From contig NVVI01000010.1 of assembly GCA_002402165.1 (NCBI GenBank), positions 18,096 to 24,080 of the forward strand: a stretch of 5,985 bases of DNA, in the 5' to 3' direction. The stretch comes from Flavobacteriales bacterium (GTDB lineage Bacteria > Bacteroidota > Bacteroidia > Flavobacteriales_E > Vicingaceae). The position numbers and the translations under genes were made by a program. Below the pieces are notes generated by a model. The model saw only the letters and a program-made list of their open reading frames with translations, searched no databases and was not told where the DNA came from. This document shows positions 1 to 5,116 of this stretch, piece after piece; position 1 is the first letter of the stretch; the number at the start of each line of letters is the position of its first letter.

Positions 1-337
1 ATCTAGGAACTAACACATTATCAATAAACCAAATTAGTTTTATTCCATGATGACATACGAGTAATTCTTCAATTTCAACTACCAAACATAAATGATTAGT
101 TTTAGGCATAACATGTCTGACTGGTGTTCTTGGGATTTTTTCCTCCGTTTCAATTACTTTTGGAAAGCATTTAGGAAAGTGCTCTGGAAAGAATATATCT
201 ACATTAAAAATATCTATATACTTTCCCTTATCTGTAGTCAATTCAATATCACCACTTAATACCTTCCTATTGGAATCGTATTTGAGCAGATTGTACTTGC
301 TCAAAACATTCTCCAGATCTTTATCCCAATTATACAT
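1..337 (-). CDS. E2/UBC-like ubiquitin-conjugating family protein, C-terminus beyond the left edge
   Basis: An open frame runs from an ATG at 337-335 to the window edge with no stop (112 complete codons). Residues 48-87 read like the core of an E2 fold. An IFFPEHFPKCFPKV stretch (compare the eukaryotic pattern F-P-x-x-Y-P-x-x-P-P-x-V) is followed by H75 and then the tripeptide LCL holding C84, the position of the catalytic cysteine in E2 enzymes. A hydrophobic IKLIWFI strand follows. Bacterial E2-like proteins (Pfam Prok-E2 families; Bil and Bub systems) accept a ubiquitin-like protein from a ThiF-type E1 as a thioester on this cysteine and pass it to a target. The start lies 16 nt after the hydrolase gene's stop, so the two are co-transcribed. 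I expect E1 and JAB genes past base 1. I am confident of the fold but not of the subfamily; an inactive or non-canonical E2 is possible. Confidence 0.8.
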   Translation of the reverse strand, partial: MYNWDKDLENVLSKYNLLKYDSNRKVLSGDIELTTDKGKYIDIFNVDIFFPEHFPKCFPKVIETEEKIPRTPVRHVMPKTNHLCLVVEIEELLVCHHGIKLIWFIDNVLVPR

Positions 338-353
338 CTCTATCCTACTTTCC

Positions 354-1538
354 TTAACTTTTACACCAATTACCAGAAACAGCCGAACTAGCTCCAATTG
401 CAGCCGCTGATTCTAACTTATCTTCTGTACTACTTTCTCCATCATCAATTCTATTTAACCCATCAGACGAAACTTCAAATATCACTGGTTCAGGTTTGCT
501 TGGTTTTGGTGATTCTGCTAATGAGATGAAATCATCCTTAGAGTCAATATTCTTTATATACTCTTTTTTCGCTTGATTATGTGGAGGGTTATCATCATTA
601 TCCTTAATTAATTTACTTGAAGCTATAATCTGTCCACCTTCTAAATGATAATCTTTAATGATTTTTACTGAATAATCTTGTGGAATTTTGTTTACCTCTT
701 TTTCTTCAATTGGAACATTATTAAAGTATGTCCATGAGCAGTGGTGAGGAGCTAAAAATAAATCCCATTTTAGAGCTTCTTCATTTCCATGCTTTTCGGT
801 TTTTTCTAAAATTTTCTCCCAGTTATAATGATCTGCATCACCACCTAATATTAATCTTGCCGCAGCCTCATCATCACTATTGATTCTAAACCGTGCCTGA
901 ACAACAATACTAGTTGTGTTCTTATCTTTTTCTGCTCTTCCTGTAACCAAATCAGCTTTTAAAGGAGCATGAATAAAAAACGAGAATAAATCCTGCTTAA
1001 CTCCCGAGATTTCATTTACAATATCGCTAGGATAATAATGGAGTATGTTTTCCAACTTATCTTCACCGTCATAGCCGACAATAATCAATCGGTTACCTCT
1101 ATCATTCTTTGCTTCATCATTTTCATCATAAAGTTTTTTTCTTCTTCTTGCTTCTTTCCTTATAACTTTTGCATCATCGTTCGATACTCCATTATTGGTG
1201 AAAACCATTGGGGTAACCCATAGTTCATCAACAATAATCAACTCTTTATCTTTATCATTATAATCATTTGGAGAGCCTGTATAAAAATGTTTTTCAAAAC
1301 CTAAGCAATGGTCTTCATCTGGATGCGTTAAGGCGAACATATCTAAATAAGGAATGTTGTTACGTTTTTCTAAGGTTTTCAATAAATCTCCTTTAACATC
1401 AAAAATATCATAGTCGTCTGAATTCTTTTCGCCCGAACGAATTTTGCAATCAAATAGGATTGTTGTGTTATTTCTTAGTTTAATTAGTGTTGTGTCTCCA
1501 TTATCTACTGGGTAGAACTTTATGATATCTTTGCTCAT
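354..1538 (-). CDS. ComEC-like metallo-beta-lactamase-fold hydrolase
   Basis: This 394-residue protein carries the metal-binding signature THPDEDH at residues 71-77 (ligands H72, D74, D76, H77). An NTTSIVVQ strand lies at 207-214, GGDAD at 232-236 (D234) and APHHCS at 263-268 (H265/H266). This order matches the MBL domain of the ComEC/Rec2 group, where these residues hold two metal ions that hydrolyse phosphodiester or related bonds. There is no signal peptide or membrane segment, so it should act in the cytoplasm. A large insert between 88 and 180, rich in charged residues, separates the motifs. The C-terminal part has a Pro/Lys linker (341-351) and a small Ala/Ser/Gly-rich tail ending in WCKS. 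It lies 12 nt after the membrane GIY-YIG-like gene and 16 nt before the E2-like gene. MBL proteins are, as I recall, known partners in bacterial E1/E2/JAB operons. The substrate is unknown: nucleic acid, nucleotide or a conjugate. Confidence 0.85.
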   Translation of the reverse strand: MSKDIIKFYPVDNGDTTLIKLRNNTTILFDCKIRSGEKNSDDYDIFDVKGDLLKTLEKRNNIPYLDMFALTHPDEDHCLGFEKHFYTGSPNDYNDKDKELIIVDELWVTPMVFTNNGVSNDDAKVIRKEARRRKKLYDENDEAKNDRGNRLIIVGYDGEDKLENILHYYPSDIVNEISGVKQDLFSFFIHAPLKADLVTGRAEKDKNTTSIVVQARFRINSDDEAAARLILGGDADHYNWEKILEKTEKHGNEEALKWDLFLAPHHCSWTYFNNVPIEEKEVNKIPQDYSVKIIKDYHLEGGQIIASSKLIKDNDDNPPHNQAKKEYIKNIDSKDDFISLAESPKPSKPEPVIFEVSSDGLNRIDDGESSTEDKLESAAAIGASSAVSGNWCKS

Positions 1539-1550
1539 AATATTTATAAT

Positions 1551-1961
1551 TTAGGTATTATGTTGAATATTGTTAATTGGTTTGTATTTTAATATGCGTT
1601 CTTTTTCTAACTTTAAAGCTTCACTTCTCGTTTTTGGTTTGTCCTTTACCACACGTGTAAAGACTTTACCACTAGCTTTATGTTCTGTTTGACGAGTATC
1701 AAATCTGTGTTCATAAGCAATACCTTCATAAACCCGTTTCTTCTTATTATAATGGGTGTAGTTTACAGTGTCATTAGGACTTCCTAATAAACATGCTACT
1801 CCATATCCAGTTAGTGCCCCTAGTAAAGCTCCGCCAAGAGTATACCATATAACATCTTTTTCGTCAATATTTTCATTGTTCTTTGCCCAATAATGTGCTC
1901 CAGCTCCACCAGCAGCAGCTCCAGCTATTGAGCCAAATAGTTTCTGATTTTTCGTTGCCAT
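1551..1961 (-). CDS. Membrane-anchored GIY-YIG-like protein with glycine zipper
   Basis: This 136-residue protein has two halves. The N-terminal half has two small-residue-rich hydrophobic stretches, at about 8-25 (GSIAGAAAGGAGA core) and 38-60 (LGGALLGALTGYG core). They have GxxxG-type spacing like glycine-zipper membrane proteins. The C-terminal half (about 66-131) resembles a GIY-YIG domain: Y68/Y71, VYEG at 77-80 in place of YIG, R86, EH at 93-94, SGKVFT at 97-102, and a helix with E119/E121 followed by YKPINN. GIY-YIG domains are Mg-dependent endonucleases using Tyr, Arg, His and Glu. Several of those positions seem present, but the spacing is degenerate and activity is uncertain. It shares the EH-x-ASGK-x-FT and KT...A...E pattern with the gene 2 nt upstream, so the two domains are probably related. 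Location is probably the inner membrane with the nuclease-like domain in the cytoplasm (inference). Confidence 0.72.
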   Translation of the reverse strand: MATKNQKLFGSIAGAAAGGAGAHYWAKNNENIDEKDVIWYTLGGALLGALTGYGVACLLGSPNDTVNYTHYNKKKRVYEGIAYEHRFDTRQTEHKASGKVFTRVVKDKPKTRSEALKLEKERILKYKPINNIQHNT

Positions 1962-1963
1962 AA

Positions 1964-2215
1964 TTAACCTTTTTTAGTTTTATTATACTTTGGATTTTTT
2001 CCTCCGTTATTACCGCGATAAGCAGACAATTGTTTTGTCTCTGTTCGTCTTGCACCATCTTCGGTCTTCACTCTACCCACCTGCTGTATATGTGTAAACT
2101 TTTTACCTGCACTTGCGTGCTCTTGTGCTCTTTTATCTAAATCATTAGTCGTACCTTTGTAAACGACCTTTCTACCATGCTTAAGATTGTAATTATATGT
2201 GTCTCTTTTTGCCAT
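1964..2215 (-). CDS. Small GIY-YIG nuclease-like protein
   Basis: This 83-residue single-domain protein is the first gene of the minus-strand operon. The GIY-like motif is YNY (residues 7-9) and the YIG-like motif is VYKG (18-21), followed by GTTNDLDKR with R29. Next come EH at 32-33, GKKFTH at 37-42, KTEDGARRTE with E59 as the likely metal ligand, and GGKNPKYN at 71-78. This order fits the stand-alone short GIY-YIG family found in many bacteria, and all expected catalytic-type residues (Tyr, Arg, His, Glu, Asn) are visible. The ATG is preceded by an AT-rich leader holding a long inverted repeat. The stop is 2 nt before the next gene, so translation is probably coupled. The family as a whole cuts DNA, but this short subgroup has no function I know of. 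Its position at the head of an E2-like operon suggests a role in that system. Confidence 0.8.
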   Translation of the reverse strand: MAKRDTYNYNLKHGRKVVYKGTTNDLDKRAQEHASAGKKFTHIQQVGRVKTEDGARRTETKQLSAYRGNNGGKNPKYNKTKKG

Positions 2216-2219
2216 TATT

Positions 2220-2267
2220 AAATTATTTTTTGCGTTACATAGTCTTAAAGACGTAAAAAAATAATTT
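2220..2267. promoter_or_regulatory. Imperfect inverted repeat in the leader of the E2-like operon
   Basis: A 12-base arm AAATTATTTTTT (2220-2231) has a perfect reverse complement at 2256-2267. The interior can pair further: TTTTTTGCGT against ACGTAAAAAA with one G-T pair. A smaller palindrome, GTCTTaAAGAC (2242-2252), lies in the middle. The repeat ends 4 bases before the start codon of the first minus-strand gene. It could be a repressor operator, or a leader hairpin that hides the translation start. Confidence 0.5.
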
Positions 2268-2330
2268 AGGTTGCTTTTTATTTCATTTTTTTTCTGTATA
2301 TTTATACAAACACTTAATAACTCATCTTAT

Positions 2331-2349
2331 AACTATTTTAAAATATGTT
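2331..2349. promoter_or_regulatory. Candidate operator, palindrome in front of the XRE gene
   Basis: A perfect 12-bp palindrome, TATTTTAAAATA (2334-2345), is flanked by AAC on the left and TGTT on the right. That gives a nearly symmetric 19-base site. It overlaps the TAnnTTTG octamer at 2344-2351, so a repressor bound here would block the XRE gene's own promoter. AT-rich palindromes arise by chance in such DNA, hence the moderate confidence. Confidence 0.4.
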
Positions 2350-2351
2350 TG
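2344..2351 (+). promoter_or_regulatory. Bacteroidota -7 promoter element for the XRE-peptidase operon
   Basis: TATGTTTG fits the TAnnTTTG consensus exactly and ends 43 bases before the XRE start codon, leaving a plausible short leader. I see no clear TTTG -33 element about 20 bases upstream, which would suit a weak or regulated promoter. Confidence 0.5.
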
Positions 2352-2394
2352 TTATATTAATCAACTTTATTATTTTTAAACCGTAAACTAAAAT

Positions 2395-2742
2395 ATGCTC
2401 CCTGTTCATCAAATAGAAAGTTTATATAAATCCTTAGGATTGAACATAAGGGTAAGAAGAATGAAAATGGGATTTTCACAGACTCACTTTGCTAATCTTC
2501 TCAGAATAAGTAGACCCTCAATGGTAAATATTGAGCAAGGAAGACAAAAAACACCACTCCATATTCTTTATGCTATTTCAAATATCTTAAATGTGGAATT
2601 GTGTGATTTATTACCAAAAATTCATGATGACGAAGAAGTGAAGTTTAGTAACTCCTTTGAAAAAAATCTCGATGAATTAGATAAAGAATTAAAATCAACA
2701 ATTTTTAAATTCGCCAAACATTCTCAAAGTAAACTTAAATAA
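2395..2742 (+). CDS. XRE-family helix-turn-helix repressor (CapH-like role)
   Basis: This 115-residue protein has a Cro/CI-type HTH at about residues 14-68. RRMKMGFSQTHFANLLRIS gives helices 1-2, SRPSMVNIEQGRQ the recognition helix, and HILYAISNILNVELCDLLP helices 4-5. A charged tail of about 45 residues follows, which could be a dimerisation or peptidase-target region. The TAA stop is directly followed by the ATG of an ImmA/IrrE-type peptidase, so the two form one transcription unit. It is divergent from the E2-like operon and faces a promoter region with several palindromes. The likely job is to repress itself and the minus-strand operon. In the published CapH-CapP pair of CBASS operons, an HTH repressor like this is cleaved by its neighbouring peptidase after DNA damage. 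The parallel rests on domain types and layout, not on sequence identity. Confidence 0.88.
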   Translation: MLPVHQIESLYKSLGLNIRVRRMKMGFSQTHFANLLRISRPSMVNIEQGRQKTPLHILYAISNILNVELCDLLPKIHDDEEVKFSNSFEKNLDELDKELKSTIFKFAKHSQSKLK

Positions 2743-3285
2743 ATGAGCACATCAAAAGCGATAAAAGCGGCATACACCTTATTAGAAAAGCATAAAATCA
2801 AATCTGCTCCCGTTCCAATACAAAAAATTGCAAAACTGGAAAAGTTAAATGTTATTCCTTATGATTTTTCCACTAATGTATCTGGAGCTTTAATTGTTGA
2901 AAATGACATAGCTACTATTGGTGTTAATCCTTTTGAAAACACAAAACGAAAAAGGTTTACGATAGCTCACGAAATGGGGCACTTTATTTTACACTCAAAC
3001 AGAAGCAATTCATTATTTGTCGATAACACTACTTTTTTAAATTCTGAATTACATTTTAGGAATGAAGTTTCAAGTCAGGGTGAAGATAAAAAGGAAATAG
3101 AGGCAAATGCGTTTGCTGCTGCTTTACTAATGCCAAAATTTCTGGTTGAAAAAGAGCTTAAAATAATTAGTAAAAGTTCAAAGAGTTATAATGATGAGTT
3201 AATAGTAAAACAATTAGCCAAAAAATTTGTTGTTAGTGTTGTTGCTATGACTTTCCGATTAGCAAACCTAGGAATCAGAGGTTAG
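2743..3285 (+). CDS. ImmA/IrrE-family zinc metallopeptidase (CapP-like role)
   Basis: This 180-residue protein carries the HExxH zinc motif as AHEMGHFILH (H76, E77, H80). The downstream helix EIEANAFAAALLMP at 118-131, in which E118 or E120 supplies the third ligand, is the hallmark of the ImmA/IrrE (COG2856, DUF955) family. The N-terminus (about 5-40) is the usual helical and beta start of the family, and the length is typical for a stand-alone member. Known members cut a partner HTH repressor: ImmA cuts ImmR of ICEBs1, and CapP cuts CapH when single-stranded DNA is present. Here the start codon abuts the stop of the XRE gene, so the repressor is the obvious substrate. It is cytoplasmic. A 27-codon open stretch continues in frame after the TAG stop and contains a repeat found elsewhere in the window. 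Confidence 0.9.
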   Translation: MSTSKAIKAAYTLLEKHKIKSAPVPIQKIAKLEKLNVIPYDFSTNVSGALIVENDIATIGVNPFENTKRKRFTIAHEMGHFILHSNRSNSLFVDNTTFLNSELHFRNEVSSQGEDKKEIEANAFAAALLMPKFLVEKELKIISKSSKSYNDELIVKQLAKKFVVSVVAMTFRLANLGIRG

Positions 3286-3476
3286 CTTAAAACACTCCCT
3301 GAGATAGACGATATATTTTCCTTTTATTCTGTTTTTTCAAGAATACTAACACAACAAAGGAAAACTTAAATTCAACAAAGAGTCTCGCAGACACTTGTCT
3401 TCAATTTAATCATAATTTTATAACGTGGGATATATTTATTAGTCTCTAATGAAATATACAGCATTTGTACTAAAAT
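3286..3476. other. Intergenic region with small palindromes before the cyclase-like gene
   Basis: No terminator hairpin with a T-tract is evident after the peptidase gene. The region holds GTCTcgcAGAC (3382-3392), which overlaps AGACacttGTCT (3389-3400), and ATTAGtctCTAAT (3438-3450). The first shares GTCT-N3-AGAC with the palindrome in the leader of the minus-strand operon. No TAnnTTTG octamer was found, so the promoter of the next gene is unclear. Confidence 0.4.
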
Positions 3477-4274
3477 ATGGGAAGAATGGTTAAAAAATAT
3501 GAAAATAGAATAGTTCTCTTTCTTGATATTCTTGGTTTTAAACACCACCTCAATAAAACCATTGGAAAAGAAAACGTGGATGATGAAAAAGAAATTACAA
3601 AGCTCTATATGTCATTATTAGCTATTCGGGCGATTGCGGAACCCGAAGACACAAATAATTCAAGAATAGCAACGCAATTTTCTGATGCAATAGTAATTTC
3701 AATAAAAGAAGATGACAAAAACCAAGTATTATATCTACTCGATGATATTGCCTCGATATTAATAACCTTAATCCGACATAGAATAATTTGTAGAGGTGCG
3801 ATTTCCTATGGTAAATTAATTCATACAAAAGACGTTGTTTTCGGTCCTGCTTTAGTTGATGCATACCTCACAGAATCAGAAGCAGCAATGTACCCTCGTG
3901 TTATTCTAGATCAAAATATAATAAAGCTTGGAGTGAATTACGACAAATTTTATGAAGACAAAATATCAGCAGAAAAAGGTTTACTGTCATATTTAGGTAA
4001 GGATGAAGATGATAAATATTATATCGATTATTTTGAGCAAAGCCATTACCGACTATCTATTAAGGAACTTAATGACTATGTTGGCATTTTAAGAGAAATG
4101 GTTTTAGCAGGTAGAAGGTTTAAAAAACCAGACTTAAAAGTGAAATACGGATGGATGAAAAACAAATTTAATAAAATGGTAGACAAGTATACAAGTGAAA
4201 TATTTCTTTCATATTACAAAGAAGATGATAGAACGGAACTGGAAAAATTATCGCGACTAAAAAAAATACCTTGA
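3477..4274 (+). CDS. Class III nucleotidyl cyclase-like (cyclase homology domain) protein
   Basis: This 265-residue soluble protein has the two acidic motifs expected of class III cyclases: VLFLDILGF at 13-21 (D17) and FSDAIVIS at 68-75 (D70). These would hold the two metal ions. RGAISYGKLI (106-115) follows, matching the cyclase R/I-G-I-x-x-G strand, and VFGPALVDAY (121-130) stands where cyclases have G-x-x-V-N-x-A. The segment TESEAAMYPRVILD completes the domain by about residue 146. The C-terminal 120 residues are charged and unassigned. Class III cyclases make cAMP or cGMP, and the PycC branch makes cCMP or cUMP in Pycsar anti-phage defence. The usual Asn of the helix is absent, so activity or substrate may differ. 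No membrane or TIR effector follows, which argues against a complete Pycsar system here. ATG at 3486 is an alternative start. Confidence 0.6.
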   Translation: MGRMVKKYENRIVLFLDILGFKHHLNKTIGKENVDDEKEITKLYMSLLAIRAIAEPEDTNNSRIATQFSDAIVISIKEDDKNQVLYLLDDIASILITLIRHRIICRGAISYGKLIHTKDVVFGPALVDAYLTESEAAMYPRVILDQNIIKLGVNYDKFYEDKISAEKGLLSYLGKDEDDKYYIDYFEQSHYRLSIKELNDYVGILREMVLAGRRFKKPDLKVKYGWMKNKFNKMVDKYTSEIFLSYYKEDDRTELEKLSRLKKIP

Positions 4275-4281
4275 AATATAA

Positions 4282-4419
4282 ATGATTTATCCCGGTCCAG
4301 ACGTAACCTCATGGTTTAGTTATTGGGAGGCTAAGAATATCACCCGTGCCAGTGCCAAAAGTGCCATCCTATTTTACTTTTTTCACTTAAAAAAGGCTAA
4401 TTTCAATTTTGTCTTATAA
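4282..4419 (+). pseudogene. Short coding-like fragment, 45 codons
   Basis: The frame starts with an ATG 7 bases after the cyclase-like gene's stop. It encodes a peptide beginning MIYPGPDVTSWFSYWEAKN, then RASAKSA, and ends in a hydrophobic and basic stretch. The first 30 residues have a protein-like composition with two tryptophans, and their DNA is richer in G+C than its neighbours. I recognise no family. It could be a small gene, but its PGPD start resembles the PEPDD start of the fragment at 4436, so a relic of a longer gene is more likely. Confidence 0.25.
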
Positions 4420-4462
4420 GAATGGATTATGTTAATTAGTACCTCCCGAACCAGACGATATA
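4290..4462 (+). repeat. Two copies of a TCCCGnnCCAGACG repeat
   Basis: The copies are TCCCGGTCCAGACGT at 4290-4304 and TCCCGAACCAGACGA at 4444-4458, identical at 12 of 15 bases. A more distant copy lies after the peptidase gene, with CTCCC at 3295 and AGACGATATA at 3306-3315. That 10-mer is identical to 4453-4462. Each copy lies 5-25 bases downstream of a stop codon. Confidence 0.4.
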
Positions 4463-4606
4463 CCTTCTTTATTTTTATTCAATCTTGCAGCTACTTATGC
4501 AGCTAAGGAATATCCAAGGACAAGGAAAACATCTCTTGCTTCTCATAATACAATTTATATTATAGAGAGTTATGGGACTGCTAAGCTTACAGTTCTCTTA
4601 ACCTAA
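4436..4606 (+). pseudogene. Coding remnant without a start codon
   Basis: Fifty-six open codons lie between an in-frame TAA at 4433 and a TAA at 4604, with no ATG. The translation starts LVPPEPDDIPSLFLF and continues with a basic, soluble-looking stretch (KEYPRTRKTSLASHN). Codon composition looks like real coding sequence rather than random AT-rich DNA. No family is recognised. It probably represents the tail of a gene disrupted by past insertions. Confidence 0.25.
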
Positions 4607-4708
4607 AATTAATATTACTTAACCATCTAATAACATAAGCATAAAAGAGGTTTTACCTATAAACTATAATCTAGTCGTTTCTTTGAAGAAAAATTTAAAA
4701 CCAAAAAA

Positions 4709-5026
4709 ATGAGAACAATTATTTTAATTATCGCATTATTGAGTTTAACACTTGTTTTTGCAGGAAATAACAATGAAGATAAACCTAAAAGCTTTTTAAT
4801 AAGTGGAAAAGTAGTTGATAATACCGAGAGTTTAACAGGTGTTAAAGTAGTGTTAGACGGTAAAAAGGTTGTTGTTTATACAGATTTCGAGGGTAACTTT
4901 ACCATAGAAAATATTTTGGCAGGGGAGCACACAATTTCTTTTAGTTTAATTACTTACAACAATAAAGAAATTACATTCGACCCAACTAACGATAACAATT
5001 TAAAAATAGAATTGGAAACAAAGTAA
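4709..5026 (+). CDS. Secreted CarboxypepD_reg-like domain protein
   Basis: This 105-residue protein has a signal peptide: R2, a hydrophobic core at 4-17, and a VFA cleavage box at 16-18. The mature part is one beta-sandwich domain of the CarboxypepD_reg-like type. FLISGKVVD at about 29-37, LTGVKVVLDG at 42-51, YTDFEGNFTIENILAGEHTI at 57-76 and a Y-x-x-KEITF strand follow the family order. In Bacteroidota this domain usually begins TonB-dependent outer-membrane receptors. Here it stands alone, so it may be a small periplasmic or surface protein. The start is clear: the leader AAATTTAAAACCAAAAAA is the A-rich type used by flavobacteria. A terminator follows, so it is probably a single-gene unit. 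It appears unrelated to the defence-like genes. Confidence 0.82.
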   Translation: MRTIILIIALLSLTLVFAGNNNEDKPKSFLISGKVVDNTESLTGVKVVLDGKKVVVYTDFEGNFTIENILAGEHTISFSLITYNNKEITFDPTNDNNLKIELETK

Positions 5027-5050
5027 AATATGTTTCTGTAAAAATTAATT

Positions 5051-5079
5051 AAAGCTCCTGTAACCGCAGGGGCTTTTTT
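5051..5079 (+). terminator. Rho-independent terminator after the CarboxypepD_reg-like gene
   Basis: The stem AAAGCTCCTG (5051-5060) pairs with CAGGGGCTTT (5067-5076), a 10-bp stem with one T-G pair and a six-base loop. A run of six T follows at 5074-5079. It lies 24 bases after the stop of the upstream gene. Confidence 0.9.
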
Positions 5080-5116
5080 GTAGGTTGCCTACTAATGATT
5101 ATTAAATTATTATAAA

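Larger units (their letters stand above)
4275..4708. other. 434-base stretch without a convincing intact gene; coding remnants and repeats
   Basis: No long frame is present on either strand. The first third is richer in G+C than its surroundings and holds a 45-codon frame. The middle holds a 55-codon frame without a start codon. Short repeats include GTGCCA three times (4346, 4352 and 4361), GCAGCT twice, the palindrome TCTTATAAGA (4412-4421), and a bulged inverted repeat ACTG(C)TAAG/CTTACAGT (4577-4593) inside looser AGAGA/TCTCT arms. The last 100 bases are plain AT-rich leader of the next gene. The picture fits decayed inserted DNA at the edge of an island. Confidence 0.45.

Noticed and set aside
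1038..1223. Open frame of 61 codons on the plus strand
   Set aside because: It lies wholly inside the MBL gene on the opposite strand, is Phe/Ile-rich, and has no family features. It is a shadow of the real gene.
1873..2058. Open frame of 61 codons on the minus strand overlapping both GIY-YIG-type genes
   Set aside because: It spans the junction of two well-supported genes in another frame, with a low-complexity Trp/Cys/Ser tail.
3622..3864. Open frame of 80 codons on the minus strand
   Set aside because: It is antisense to the conserved core of the cyclase-like gene, with Leu/His/Arg-rich composition typical of shadows.
3286..4708. Integron-type gene cassettes with attC sites
   Set aside because: Repeats after stop codons suggested cassettes, but I see no paired RYYYAAC and GTTRRRY core sites with the needed inverted arms, and no integrase in the window.
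3477..5026. Complete Pycsar system with the 4709 gene as effector
   Set aside because: The 4709 product is a secreted beta-sandwich protein, not a TIR or transmembrane effector with a cyclic-nucleotide-binding domain. It lies 434 bases away behind its own A-rich leader.
5080..5092. Small palindrome GTAGGttgCCTAC after the terminator
   Set aside because: It is a five-base-pair stem with no T-run and no clear link to a promoter, so it is probably chance.
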